From contig NZ_FNBG01000010.1 in the NCBI RefSeq assembly GCF_900102215.1, forward strand, positions 1-64,000: 64,000 nt of DNA. Reading direction: 5' to 3'. The notes below the pieces were generated by a model. The model had not been told where the DNA came from and made no database searches. It worked only from the letters and a program-made list of their open reading frames with translations. The stretch comes from Fontibacillus panacisegetis. Lineage in GTDB: Bacteria > Bacillota > Bacilli > Paenibacillales > Paenibacillaceae. The translations under genes and the position numbers were made by a program. Positions 27,495 to 36,706 of this stretch are shown one piece after another (position 1 is the stretch's first letter; each line of letters opens with the position of its first letter).

Positions 27495-28274
27495 TCAGGT
27501 TATATCTCTGAAAATGTCGAGAGCTGTCTTCATTTTTCTCAAGTACTCCTCAGAGTGGTTTGAGCACAAAAATTTAACATCATGCTTCCCACTCAAATTG
27601 CATATTGAATTGGCATTTAATATTTGAGTCAACCTTTTGATTGTTCCTTTACTTCCATCCACGATCTGTATATGTTTCGGCAACAATTTCATTAGAAATC
27701 GTTTGTAAAATGGATAATGCGTGCAGCCAAGCACAACTGTCCCATATTCATTCAAATCGTAGTTTTCTAGCTTCTTAAGAAAATAATCGTTGATTACATT
27801 GTTATCAAAGTTTAATGCCTCACAAAACTCTACAAGCTCAGGTAATGGCAAAGAATCAACTATATTTATGTCATCTACACGACGCACCAGGTCAATGTAC
27901 TTGGATTCCTTCAAAGTTATCGCTGTAGCGAATACCAGAACTCTTTTACCAGTAGGTCGATTGATTTCAACGGCAGGCTTTACTGCTGGCTCCATACCAA
28001 TAACAGGAATTTCATACTTGTCTCTAAGCTCGGTGATAGCCAGACTTGTAGCAGTGTTGCAAGCGATTACTACAGCTTTTACATCTTCCTTAACAATTGT
28101 CTCTATAGATTGATGAATGAATCTCTTCACATCCTCTGTTTTTTTAACACCATAAGGAACATGAAGCGTATCGGCAAAAAACAGAAAATCTTCATTAGGC
28201 AGCTCATCCATAGCCTTTGATAACACTGTTAGTCCACCCAAACCTGAATCAAAAAAAGCTATTCTCTTTGACAT
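27495..28274 (-). CDS. murI: Glutamate racemase
   Basis: A 259-aa enzyme making D-glutamate for peptidoglycan. Both catalytic cysteines are present: VIACNTATS and VVLGCTHYPFY. The N-terminal FFDSGLGGLTVLSKAM and PYGVK are diagnostic. AGGTG lies before the ATG. It lies just downstream of a MurG-type gene, an unusual pairing since both normally have housekeeping copies elsewhere. Confidence 0.93.
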   Translation of the reverse strand: MSKRIAFFDSGLGGLTVLSKAMDELPNEDFLFFADTLHVPYGVKKTEDVKRFIHQSIETIVKEDVKAVVIACNTATSLAITELRDKYEIPVIGMEPAVKPAVEINRPTGKRVLVFATAITLKESKYIDLVRRVDDINIVDSLPLPELVEFCEALNFDNNVINDYFLKKLENYDLNEYGTVVLGCTHYPFYKRFLMKLLPKHIQIVDGSKGTIKRLTQILNANSICNLSGKHDVKFLCSNHSEEYLRKMKTALDIFRDIT

Positions 28275-28381
28275 GTGTTCACCTATATATCTATAAATTT
28301 TGCAGCTGGTATGATCCTTGTTCGTCTACCCACCAAACAGTATGTCTGAAATTCTAATATTTATCACCCTCTCTACCTAAC

Positions 28382-29455
28382 TTACTTAGCAATAGCTGTG
28401 ATAAGCTCAACTACTTTGTTAACTGCATTAGTGCTTTCGCTGCTTTCCATCCTCTCAATAATTGCATATCTCTTATCAAATACATTTCGAATTGCTTCAT
28501 TAAAAGTATCATCATCCATATTTTCTTCCAGTAAAATTTCACAGTAACCAGATGACTTAAACGATAACGCATTTAAAACCTGGTCTCCCCTACTCGCTTC
28601 TTTTGATAGAGGTATTAACAACATCGGTTTTTTTAGTGATAGAAACTCAAAGATCGAGTTTGATCCTGCACGTGAAATAACAATGTCAGTCATTGCTAAA
28701 ATATCAACCAATTCATGATGTACATATTCAAATTGTTTATATTCACGATAAACGCTATACGAATTATCTATTTGTCCCTTACCACATATATGAACAATCT
28801 GAAATTTATCAATTAAATGATGCAAATTTCTGCGAAGTATCTCATTAATTCGTTGTGATCCAAGGCTTCCTCCCATACAAACGATGACTGGCTTATTTCT
28901 TGTAAAGTTACATAGGGTTAATCCTTTAATTGAACTCCCGTGCATAAGCTCTTCTCGGATAATTGCCCCAACATGTAACGCCTTGTCACTCTTAATATAT
29001 TTTTTGGTTTCAGGAAAGGTTACGCAAATTTTTGAAGCAAAAGGAATAGAAATTTTATTAGCCAATCCAGGAGTGATATCTGATTCATGAATAATAACAG
29101 GTATCCGGTTCAACCAAGCTCCTAAAACTACAGGAACCGAAACAAAACCACCTTTTGAAAAAACTACATTGGGCTTCATTTTTCTTATAAGTTGATAGGC
29201 TTGATAGACTCCTTTTATTACCCGAAAAGGATCTTTCAAGTTTTCCTTGTCAATATACCGTCTTAATTTTCCCGTTGAAATGCTTAGGTATTCAACATTT
29301 CCAAGTTTCTGTATAAGCTCTGCTTCTATACCCTGTGCTGAACCCATGTATTTTATATCCCAGCCCATATCAACAAACTTAGGAATTAAAGCTACATTAA
29401 CAGTCACATGCCCTGCAGAACCACCACCGGTAAATAATATTCGCTTGGACATCAT
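28382..29455 (-). CDS. murG: MurG-type N-acetylglucosaminyltransferase
   Basis: A 357-aa GT28 enzyme expected to add GlcNAc to lipid I, forming lipid II on the inner membrane face. It has [17 protein letters not shown] (G-loop 1), [32 protein letters not shown] and the C-terminal donor site [12 protein letters not shown]. The G-loop reads GGGSAGH rather than the usual GGGTGGH, as in the YKFZ-like second MurG found in some Bacillota. No dcw genes flank it, so this may be a paralogue. GGGTGG precedes the ATG pair. Confidence 0.85.
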   Translation of the reverse strand: MMSKRILFTGGGSAGHVTVNVALIPKFVDMGWDIKYMGSAQGIEAELIQKLGNVEYLSISTGKLRRYIDKENLKDPFRVIKGVYQAYQLIRKMKPNVVFSKGGFVSVPVVLGAWLNRIPVIIHESDITPGLANKISIPFASKICVTFPETKKYIKSDKALHVGAIIREELMHGSSIKGLTLCNFTRNKPVIVCMGGSLGSQRINEILRRNLHHLIDKFQIVHICGKGQIDNSYSVYREYKQFEYVHHELVDILAMTDIVISRAGSNSIFEFLSLKKPMLLIPLSKEASRGDQVLNALSFKSSGYCEILLEENMDDDTFNEAIRNVFDKRYAIIERMESSESTNAVNKVVELITAIAK

Positions 29456-29494
29456 TACCACCCACATCATTTTTATTAAACAATGCATTGTTAA

Positions 29495-30028
29495 CTAATG
29501 CTTATACCCCGAAATCGAATTACTGGAGTCCACTATAAGCTTTGTTAATACAACGATCTGACCTGTATGATAACCATAATGCTCACATACCTGATATAAA
29601 ATGATTTGTAAATCTCTTGTATAGCCCGGATCAACGGCTTCTTCTGAACTTCTATCCTGCATTGAGGTCCAATCATCCACTGAATAATTTACTCTAATTG
29701 GGTTTTTTAAATCTCCTACCTTGACATTTTGCAGGATACTCATTGATTCATTTCTAGTCCTTGTTAGCAATTCTTTTAACTCATTTTTTGAGTACAGTCT
29801 ATCAGATGTAAATTCCATTGATCTTTTTCTTACATTAGAATTGTTCCCAATTCCGCTTACAAAATGCTGATACTCATTACCCGCAAGATGCAAGCAGAGA
29901 TTCCCAATAGAATTCATGTTTGATTTAAAACGATACCATACTTGATCCTCTGACAACATATCTAGGCAAGTGAGAATTCTGTTTAATTCAGTATTCATCG
30001 TTCGAATAATCTCTTCCACATACCCCAT
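29495..30028 (-). CDS. DinB/DUF1572-family protein
   Basis: A 177-aa four-helix-bundle protein. Metal-site histidines are in IGNLCLHLAGNEYQH and in the C-terminal VCEHYGYHTGQIVVL, the pattern of DUF1572 DinB-like proteins. GGAGG precedes the ATG. Third intact DinB-type gene in the window. Role unknown. Confidence 0.8.
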   Translation of the reverse strand: MGYVEEIIRTMNTELNRILTCLDMLSEDQVWYRFKSNMNSIGNLCLHLAGNEYQHFVSGIGNNSNVRKRSMEFTSDRLYSKNELKELLTRTRNESMSILQNVKVGDLKNPIRVNYSVDDWTSMQDRSSEEAVDPGYTRDLQIILYQVCEHYGYHTGQIVVLTKLIVDSSNSISGYKH

Positions 30029-30046
30029 CGCTACAAACCTCCAAAT

Positions 30047-30619
30047 TTATTCAGTCCATATTCTTCTTACTTCAATTAGCTGTTCATCCTTTAATTCCAG
30101 TCTAAATATATCTGGTTTTGAAGTCTTCATTAAAAACTCATAATCATAATCACTATCAAAGTAACCCATCATTAACGTCATAACAGCTCCATGAGTTCCT
30201 AATGCTATTTTCTGTCCTTTGAATTCTGTTAGTATTTCTTTCAAAACTACTACTGACCGTTTTTGGCAATCAGTAACAGATTCTCCACCTTGTAACGAAA
30301 AATTCCGATCAGAAAACATCTTCTGCACGGCAGGATACAATTCCTGATCTGGTATTATCTTATCTTCATTTGAAAACAGTAGTTCTTTAAGATCCTCATA
30401 TATTATTACTTCTTTACCTGATAAATGAGCTAACTCCTCTATCGTCAAAACAGCTCTTCTATATGGACTTGAAATGAAAATATTCAGACCTTCCTCCTTT
30501 AATAATTCAGTTACTTTATTTGCATCCACCTTCCCCTTCTCCGTTAACCCACGAGTACTATCGTTCCCTTCAGTTTTAGGCGATTCACCATGTCTAATCA
30601 TGTAAATGTATGTATTCAT
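30047..30619 (-). CDS. Histidine phosphatase (phosphoglycerate-mutase-like)
   Basis: A 190-aa member of the histidine phosphatase superfamily. The phospho-accepting His is in MIRHGES, the second His in LGTHGAVMTL, and the Arg in SSPYRRAVLT. GGAGG lies before the ATG. Substrate unknown. It ends 18 nt before the DinB-like gene start. Confidence 0.87.
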   Translation of the reverse strand: MNTYIYMIRHGESPKTEGNDSTRGLTEKGKVDANKVTELLKEEGLNIFISSPYRRAVLTIEELAHLSGKEVIIYEDLKELLFSNEDKIIPDQELYPAVQKMFSDRNFSLQGGESVTDCQKRSVVVLKEILTEFKGQKIALGTHGAVMTLMMGYFDSDYDYEFLMKTSKPDIFRLELKDEQLIEVRRIWTE

Positions 30620-30723
30620 AATTCCTCCAGAAATATCTTACGTTCATTTGTGCACAGTTCCTACCAAGATTTCTATTAACTCCATCGAATTCACTCATTT
30701 TGCCTTTTTCTATTTATACATGA

Positions 30724-31160
30724 CTAAAATTTTCGATACCAAAAAATTGCTTTTTCATTACATGTCGGAAATTTTGAATATAACAAATTATCAACTCCAC
30801 CGATCACAAAATAGTTGTTAGCATAAAATCGGCAGCCCTTCCGATCCCTTTATGTCTCCAATTTTGTACGACAGCAATATCCTCTATAAAAGCATAGCCA
30901 TTCCAATGAGAACTAAGCATAATACGTCCAATACAGTTATCGTCATTATAATATAAAAAAACAGCTTTGCTTTTTTCATCAATATAGCTTATGTCGATTT
31001 CCACATGGTCATATTGTTTAATATATTGTTCAGAAAATATCTCCTCTGTATATGTCCAAGTGTCGTTTTCGTATTTAGGAATAATCCGGCCAATAACATT
31101 AAAGCTCTCATTTGGCGTGTTAAGATCCCTAATATTTTTATGTGTCATTTTAATGATCAT
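30724..31160 (-). pseudogene. Streptothricin-type GNAT acetyltransferase with internal deletion
   Basis: From ATG 31160 the product reads NTPNESFNVIGRIIPKYEND, then WTYTEEIF and AFIEDIAVVQNWRHKGIG, closely resembling SatA/Sat4 streptothricin N-acetyltransferases. Right after KGIG, within the acetyl-CoA pyrophosphate loop, the frame shifts; the true C-terminus continues in another frame as CRFYANNYFVIGGVDNLLYS and ends AIFWYRKF at 30724. Roughly 35-40 residues are missing between the two parts. The 118-aa product would lack the cofactor site, so resistance is probably lost. Confidence 0.82.
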
Positions 31161-31239
31161 AGATGTCCCCCTATTACCATAAATACTCCATCTGGCACAT
31201 CGAATTGTTTTAATTCTAATCCAAACTTTCTAGCTTGTT
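31157..31239 (-). pseudogene. C-terminal coding remnant upstream of the Sat pseudogene
   Basis: A short open frame ending GLELKQFDVPDGVFMVIGGH then Leu and stop, whose TGA overlaps the Sat start by 4 bp. It reads as the tail of a co-transcribed gene whose body is missing; an in-frame TGA lies at the left of the recognisable part. The parent family is not identified. Confidence 0.4.
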
Positions 31240-31290
31240 GAAATCCAAGTCATATCCATACATTCATGAAAAAGTACTCTCCATAAATTA

Positions 31291-31680
31291 TCACTTTTCA
31301 ATTGCTAATCGGAGTGTTAAAAAAGTCACGATTACTGTTATTGGCCCAAACATTAGTTTCTCAGCTGAAACATCGGAAGCAAAATTCGCAATCGTATTAA
31401 GCAAAAAATATGCAAATATAAACCATACACCAAAATTGCTGATTTTTCTAAACTTCTTTATATAACCGATTTTTATTGAGATAACTAAAATGAATAACAA
31501 TGTTAAAAGCAACGATATAGATTCAAAAATTATTAAGGATTCAGGATTGCTTATTTTCCCACCCCATACAATATCATTGGGGATCATCCCTACTAACAGG
31601 AGTACATGAAAAATAAACAACAGGATCAAACAAGTAACAAGTATATTACCTGATAATTTTGCACTTATGAGTTTTTTCAT
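31291..31680 (-). CDS. Small polytopic membrane protein
   Basis: A 129-aa protein with four membrane segments (about 12-33, 48-68, 83-101, 108-125), preceded by GGGGG and ATG. No family motif is recognised. The position between remnants suggests an accessory gene. Confidence 0.5.
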   Translation of the reverse strand: MKKLISAKLSGNILVTCLILLFIFHVLLLVGMIPNDIVWGGKISNPESLIIFESISLLLTLLFILVISIKIGYIKKFRKISNFGVWFIFAYFLLNTIANFASDVSAEKLMFGPITVIVTFLTLRLAIEK

Positions 31681-31748
31681 ATGTCCCCCTATATCTAATA
31701 AATCGAATTTATGGTTTCATCCTTAACATTCAGAGTTTCACAACGAAC

Positions 31749-31784
31749 GCCCACCTTAGATAGTTATTATCTTCGATGGGCGTC
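31749..31784. repeat. Dispersed palindrome, copy 2
   Basis: Stem-loop with outer arms ACGCCCA/TGGGCGT and inner AGATA-GTTAT-TATCT. The inner AGATA...TATCT and the spacing match the palindromes at 11228 and 35519/39430, though the loop differs (GTTAT for GCTCT). It lies between the membrane protein and the methyltransferase remnant. Confidence 0.5.
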
Positions 31785-31877
31785 TGTGTTGCTAGGTTAT
31801 CTTCTTCCATGATTATACATCTGACATCAAAAAGGCGATAGACCTGCTTCATGAATACGATGTTAGGCGAAGCTTTT

Positions 31878-32278
31878 TCACTTTTTCTGAGCGATTACTG
31901 TCAATATTTCTGTCTCCTCTTCATAAGCTCTTCCAGTTACATCTGAAAAAAATTCAATGTCTTCAAAGCCTGTACGGCTAAGTAATGAAGAAATCTCTTC
32001 AACAGTGTATGTCTTGTCCCAAATATTGTAGACCTGCATATCTTTATGATCTTCTACAACGATGGTTTGTTGTAAATGTACTCGTTCTTCTGGATACCAA
32101 TAATTAGAGTTCAAACACAAATGTGGCTAGCCGGATTCCTGCTTGCTGCATCTGTGTTTGGATCTAAATGAGCTTCTAGCATTTGTTGTGATATATACTC
32201 ATCAATCCACATTTGTGAACTACCCTTCTCAAATAACAATGGTTTTTTTGATTTCTCTATTAATTCATATATCTCCAT
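31878..32278 (-). pseudogene. SAM-dependent methyltransferase with central deletion
   Basis: The first 46 codons from ATG 32278 (MEIYELIEKSKKPLLFEKGS then MWIDEYISQQML and HLDPNTDAASR) match the start of a class I methyltransferase family in which these residues precede the SAM domain. After about 32125 the sequence jumps, in a different frame, to NYWYPEERVHLQQTIVVED and ends GFEDIEFFSDVTGRAY...VIAQKK at 31878, the normal C-terminus. The SAM-binding motifs are absent. Confidence 0.75.
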
Positions 32279-32325
32279 GAAAGTATCCTTCTTTCTAAAA
32301 TTAGCATTCTTACACCAATATAATA

Positions 32326-34683
32326 TCAATGACAAATTTCATCTACCTGCACACGTCCCTCGGAGATCGCTCTTTCCAACAACGGGCTTACCGTTCCGAC
32401 GTTATACAGCTGTAAATGGTGCATAGCCCGGGTGCAGGCGGTGTAAAACAACCGCCGTAAGCTCTCGTATCCATAAACCCGTGTCGAAGCATCATAAACG
32501 AGGACCGCGTCAAATTCGATGCCTTTAGCCAAATAAGCCGGGATGACTACCACGCCCTGCTTGTATTCGATCGAGTTATGAGTCACTAGCTTAAGCTCGT
32601 CGATTCCGCTCAAAGCCTTAAACGCGACCGCGCTTTCTGCCGCGGATTTGCAGATAATCGCGATCGTGGTATAGCCTTGTGACTTCAACTCGACAACTTG
32701 GTCCGAAATGCTGCGGTGCAAAACCTCGTGATCTGTCACCACAGTCAGCACCGGCTTGTTTCCGTTCCGTTCAAATGGCTCGATCACTTCACCTCCGGGA
32801 ATAAGGCTCCGCGTAAACTCGACGATAGGTTTGGTCGACCGATAGCTTCGTTGCAAGGTGATTGCCTCCGTTTGGTCCGACCCATAAAGATGGGTCAGCA
32901 CGTCGAAATCAACCGCTTCAGCGGCATGGGCAAAAACTGCTTGGTGAAAATCGCCAAGTACCGTCATCTTCGCCGCAGGAAACAATCTTTTAATGAACTC
33001 GAATTGGAGCGGCGAATAATCCTGCGCCTCATCGATGAGGACGTGTCGAATCGAAACGTTACTCTGAAATCCAAGAATGAGCTCGTTCAGCAGTAAAAAA
33101 GGGGTTGTGTCCTCGTAAGATAGCCTGCCTTCGTCCAAATTTTTTACCGTCAGTTGGCAAATGTCAGCCCACGCATCCGGAACTTTCCCCTCCAGCCATG
33201 GCCCAATGTGCAGCGAGTCCTCGTATAACCTCCTGTAAATGTCAGTCAGATTGACGAACTGCAGCGTTGAGATCTCTTCGCGCAACGGCTTCAACTTCTT
33301 CCGCACGATCATCCGCGTAAGCTCCGCGGTAAGGTGATCCCCTTCGACATCTTCCTCTGAATCTTCCTTCAGGCCCAGTTTTTTCCGAATACGTGCATAG
33401 GCCAGTTCATATTGCTCATTGCTGAGCAGCTCGATCGCTTCCTGTACCCACGGCTTGCGTCGCTCCAGCTTCTCGGCTTCGTTGATTCGCTCATTCAGCC
33501 ACGTTGCCAGCCACTCGATCCTCCCCGAAAAACGAAAGGAGGCGTCTTCTCCGTAGAATTTTTTCTCCATCTCCTCAGCGGAAACCAGTGTTTCCCCCCG
33601 GAATCGCAAACTTTGAAACCGCATGCCGCCTTTTTCCAACGATGACCTGTAGGCCTGGATCAACTCGAAAAAAGACACAGATGCTTTAAACCGGATGGCA
33701 GCCAGCCGAGTTTGATATTCGGGGTCATCCGAAGCCGTTAGCACATACTCCAGCTGTCCGTAAGGATCTTCGACCTCATACGTGCCGCTTAACCTGTGAT
33801 CCAGATACTCCTGGAAGGTCACTTGCTGCATGTTCTCTTCCCCGAGCTCGGGAAGCACGTTGGAGACATAAGTTTTAAACATCGCATTCGGCGAAAATAA
33901 AACGATTTGATCAGCCGTAATTCGATCACGGTATTTATATAGCAAATAAGCGATGCGCTGTAGGGCGGCAGAGGTTTTACCACTGCCGGCAGCGCCTTGG
34001 ACGATAAGCAGACGACCGTCGTCATGCCGGATAATCCGATTTTGCTCCTGTTGGATGGTCGCTACAATGCTGCGCATGTGTTTGTCTGCGGATTGGCCAA
34101 GCACCTGTTGCAAGACCTCGTCGCCGATCGTCAAAGAGGTATCAAACATCGATTCGATCTGTCCGCGGCGAATGAGATATTGCCATTTCCTCTTTAGCTC
34201 CCCGCGAATCGTACCGCCGGGCGTTGTATACTCAGCCGGGCCAGGGGTGAAATCGTAATATACACTAGAAACTGGCGCCCGCCAATCATAAACTAGAAAA
34301 TCGTTCCCGCTAGGGTCCATCAGAGAGGAAACGCCGATATAAATTCGTTCCGCTTTCGGTAACCCGTCTTCTGCAAAATCGATTCGTCCGAAGTATGGAT
34401 TCTCCTGCATACGGCGCAGCGAAGCCAGGCGTTTGGAGGATTGACGGTGGCTGCTTTGGCTTAGCGAGAGCACCTCGGCCTGCTGGCGCAAGCTGATAAT
34501 GGTTTCAAGAAGATCATCGAAATTATCCTGATTGACAGTAACGTCCTCCCAAAAATACTTACGGAAATCAACGACCTCTTTCCTTTGGCGTGCGGCATCT
34601 TCCTCCACCATGCCGATTTGTTCGGCGAGGATGTCCATGACGTGAATCAAACGCTCCTGCTCCTGACGAAGTTCCTTGTCCAT
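32326..34683 (-). CDS. helD: HelD-like RNA polymerase recycling ATPase
   Basis: A 785-aa UvrD/Rep-like superfamily 1 ATPase. The N-terminal coiled coil (about 1-100) is the arm that enters the RNA polymerase secondary channel; Walker A is VQGAAGSGKTSAALQR, the DE-box is VLIDEAQDYSPLQ and motif V/VI is FYTACTRAMHHL. HelD releases stalled polymerase, and HelR relatives protect against rifamycins. ATG 34683 behind GGAG is chosen. Codon use is visibly more GC-rich than in its AT-rich neighbours, suggesting different history or stronger selection. Confidence 0.9.
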   Translation of the reverse strand: MDKELRQEQERLIHVMDILAEQIGMVEEDAARQRKEVVDFRKYFWEDVTVNQDNFDDLLETIISLRQQAEVLSLSQSSHRQSSKRLASLRRMQENPYFGRIDFAEDGLPKAERIYIGVSSLMDPSGNDFLVYDWRAPVSSVYYDFTPGPAEYTTPGGTIRGELKRKWQYLIRRGQIESMFDTSLTIGDEVLQQVLGQSADKHMRSIVATIQQEQNRIIRHDDGRLLIVQGAAGSGKTSAALQRIAYLLYKYRDRITADQIVLFSPNAMFKTYVSNVLPELGEENMQQVTFQEYLDHRLSGTYEVEDPYGQLEYVLTASDDPEYQTRLAAIRFKASVSFFELIQAYRSSLEKGGMRFQSLRFRGETLVSAEEMEKKFYGEDASFRFSGRIEWLATWLNERINEAEKLERRKPWVQEAIELLSNEQYELAYARIRKKLGLKEDSEEDVEGDHLTAELTRMIVRKKLKPLREEISTLQFVNLTDIYRRLYEDSLHIGPWLEGKVPDAWADICQLTVKNLDEGRLSYEDTTPFLLLNELILGFQSNVSIRHVLIDEAQDYSPLQFEFIKRLFPAAKMTVLGDFHQAVFAHAAEAVDFDVLTHLYGSDQTEAITLQRSYRSTKPIVEFTRSLIPGGEVIEPFERNGNKPVLTVVTDHEVLHRSISDQVVELKSQGYTTIAIICKSAAESAVAFKALSGIDELKLVTHNSIEYKQGVVVIPAYLAKGIEFDAVLVYDASTRVYGYESLRRLFYTACTRAMHHLQLYNVGTVSPLLERAISEGRVQVDEICH

Positions 34684-34714
34684 TAAAAGCACTCCTTTTT
34701 CAAAAAAATAGGGG

Positions 34715-34743
34715 TTGACTGAGGTTGGTTTTTTTTGTACAAT
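34715..34743 (+). promoter_or_regulatory. Sigma-A-like promoter opposite helD
   Basis: TTGACT, a 17-nt spacer, then TACAAT on the plus strand, immediately upstream of and divergent to helD. No plus-strand coding frame follows; a short hairpin with a U tract lies about 45 nt downstream, which would make a transcript of about 65 nt. Confidence 0.55.
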
Positions 34744-34786
34744 AAAGTTAGGGATATTTTAAATTAATACAAACGAAATGTATGCA

Positions 34787-34815
34787 TGCTATACTAATAT
34801 AGCACGCTTCTTTTT
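34787..34815 (+). terminator. Hairpin with U tract after the orphan promoter
   Basis: TGCTATA-CTAA-TATAGCA then CGCTTCTTTTTG. The stem is weak but perfectly paired and lies at the right distance to end the short transcript from the promoter at 34715. Confidence 0.5.
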
Positions 34816-34932
34816 GTTTATCAATAAAAACAAGCTCATTCAAGCCCCGTCAACGCCGTGATCTGCGATGATTGACATTTTCACGAACTCTCACTGTCTT
34901 AAGTGCAGCGTAGCAAAACAGGTCCGATATAC

Positions 34933-35376
34933 TTAATCTTCAAAAAAATGTTTTCGATATCCTTCGACTTTTTCATCTTTAAATCCTAACTTTTCGTAAA
35001 ATGCATGGGCTTCCTTTCTCTGTCCACCAGACACAAAAATAATATAATAACAATTTCGGTCCCGAGCTATTATTTCAATCTTTGCCATTAGCTTTTTTCC
35101 AATCCCTTGTCTGCGAATATGATTTGAAACTATGACATTCTCGATTACCATAAACGGTCTGCATTCCCCTACAATGTCCTGACAAATAATCCCCATAACT
35201 GAACCTACTAATTCACTATCTTTAAAAGCTCCTAATATATAATAGTTATCATTACTTTTTATTGTTTCGAATACTTCAACTAATTTTTTATAATTTGTCT
35301 TCTTATCAATAAGATCATCGTATAGTTGACTTAAGTCTTTTAAATCGTCCCTTGTTATTTGTCTTATTGTTATCAT
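34933..35376 (-). CDS. GNAT-family N-acetyltransferase
   Basis: A 147-aa acetyltransferase with a complete GNAT core. The acetyl-CoA loop is NHIRRQGIGKKLM (Q/RxxGxG/A) and the C-terminal AHAFYEKLGF is typical. Intact, unlike the Sat-like gene upstream. Substrate unknown. Confidence 0.85.
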   Translation of the reverse strand: MITIRQITRDDLKDLSQLYDDLIDKKTNYKKLVEVFETIKSNDNYYILGAFKDSELVGSVMGIICQDIVGECRPFMVIENVIVSNHIRRQGIGKKLMAKIEIIARDRNCYYIIFVSGGQRKEAHAFYEKLGFKDEKVEGYRKHFFED

Positions 35377-35518
35377 TTAAATAGATGCTCCAATCTAAGA
35401 TAGTTTATTTACCTCTATAAAAATATTGCATATTGTATTCATTTCTTCTAACGTTCAATATACCTATCATTGCCAGATCCTTATGCAATAGCAACTTACT
35501 TTTCTCATATACACAAAA

Positions 35519-35542
35519 TGACCCAGCCTTAGATAGCTCTTA
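35519..35542. repeat. Left junction (attL) of the mini integrative element
   Basis: Left half-palindrome TGACCCAGCC joined to the 15-bp core CTTAGATAGCTCTTA (35528-35542). The same 15-bp core is at 39401-39415, directly repeated, and there it is followed by the matching right half of the palindrome. Interpreted as the host-element junction left by site-specific integration. Confidence 0.7.
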
Positions 35543-35644
35543 AGTTAATGTGTATATTTAATTCGTTCTAAAATCATGAAACCCTTTATCTACGCATATT
35601 TAACGTTTCTTCAAGTTTTATTAAGCACGCAAAAGAGGTTGTCT

Positions 35645-35666
35645 TTTGTGGGCAAGTTGTGGGCAA
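35645..35666 (+). repeat. Left copy of the 22-bp arm-like direct repeat
   Basis: A 22-bp repeat built of two GTGGGCAA units (core GTGGGCAAGTTGTGGGCA), identical to 39343-39364 and in the same orientation. Paired repeats of this type near integrase genes usually serve as arm-type binding sites. It overlaps the hairpin at 35661. Confidence 0.7.
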
Positions 35667-35710
35667 ATATAAAGCACCGCCAGATTATTGGCGGTGCTTT
35701 ATATTTGCCC
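35661..35710. terminator. Perfect 22-bp hairpin inside the left end
   Basis: Left arm 35661-35682, loop GATTAT, right arm 35689-35710, with no mismatch (GGGCAAATATAAAGCACCGC... paired to ...GTGCTTTATATTTGCCC). It overlaps the arm repeat, so one half of the hairpin contains part of an integrase-type site. It could insulate the element from outside transcription. No gene is seen between 35377 and 35863. Confidence 0.7.
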
Positions 35711-35863
35711 AATGCCTATCACTCGGCACGCTCACCAACGAAATAATAACATCAGTGAAAAGTAATACTTAGAATGCTCTTTTCGGCGCGTGCCAAAGAG
35801 TAGAAAAATAGTGTTAATAAGGAATGCGTATATAGTAGCAGATTATCCTGGAACTTGCAAAGT

Positions 35864-36412
35864 CTATCTCAAAAACATCGCCATTCTATGATCCGTCAAT
35901 GAAATTCTATCAACATATCCGTTATCATCAAATTCTATGAATAATGCTAAGACCTTTTCATAGTCCTCTTCGTTATCCTTAGCCAATTCTTCTTCCTTCA
36001 AAAACGATTTTTTAACTGTATCGTAATAGTATCTTAGATTAGTGTTACCAGCTTCTTCAGATAAATAACCTTCCCCATATATTTCGGTTACTTCACTTTT
36101 GAGCATCCCTATTTTTGTTCCACCTATTGCATCATAAATACCTTTAGTCTCTTCATCCAAAATAACCCCTGCCACCTTATCATCGCGGTAGAGCACTTTC
36201 ACGCCGTGTTCATAATCATACCCAAAACTAGATTTTTCACCTATTCCTAATATCTTTTCTGCATCTACTCGGCTCATACCATATACTACCTTGGTCTTAT
36301 TGTCATCCGCCTTCTTGATCCCTATGTCACTCTTCGATAAACCTGACTTTGAATTGCACCCAACTAGAATAAAAATGATCGATAACAGTAAGACAAAACT
36401 TTTTGATTTCAT
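35864..36412 (-). CDS. Lipoprotein, cargo of the mini element
   Basis: A 182-aa lipoprotein with lipobox ILVGC close to the N-terminus, then a Ser/Lys-rich linker. Two internal repeats are similar: VVYGMSRVDAEKILGIGEK and GGTKIGMLKSEVTEIYGEG, each a short helix of SmpA/BamE-like or DUF4309-like form. The ribosome site GTGGGGTG is weak. Function unknown. Confidence 0.6.
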   Translation of the reverse strand: MKSKSFVLLLSIIFILVGCNSKSGLSKSDIGIKKADDNKTKVVYGMSRVDAEKILGIGEKSSFGYDYEHGVKVLYRDDKVAGVILDEETKGIYDAIGGTKIGMLKSEVTEIYGEGYLSEEAGNTNLRYYYDTVKKSFLKEEELAKDNEEDYEKVLALFIEFDDNGYVDRISLTDHRMAMFLR

Positions 36413-36421
36413 TGCTTGCAC

Positions 36422-36706
36422 CCCACTTTTTTACCTAAATTCTAGCAAAAAAGGTGAAAATAATCTATCCAAATTATAGTTATTTATAAGAATATATCCA
36501 GATTTCGGCAATGAGTATATAGCAAATGGAGAAGGTAAACTCATTATTGAAGATGATATATTTATCCGAAGTTGCAAATGCGGGTTTGAAATAATAACAG
36601 ATAAGAATGGAAATCAGATCATAAATAAAAGGGGGGGGTGATCTCCTTAAAGGAGATGGCAAATAATAGTAAAAAGGCAAGATCATAACCGAAGGAGTGA
36701 TAGCTT
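36422..36706 (+). other. Coding-like remnant without a start
   Basis: Between the lipoprotein and the 43-aa peptide gene a plus-strand frame (about 36482-36640) reads IYPDFGNEYIANGEGKLIIE then IRSCKCGFEIITDKNGNQII and stops. It has a CxC pair and looks like real protein sequence, but no ATG, GTG or TTG precedes it after the in-frame TAG, so it is probably the tail of a truncated gene. Confidence 0.35.

Noticed and set aside
33412..34258. Four plus-strand frames inside helD
   Set aside because: Shadows of the GC-rich helD gene; no independent start signals.
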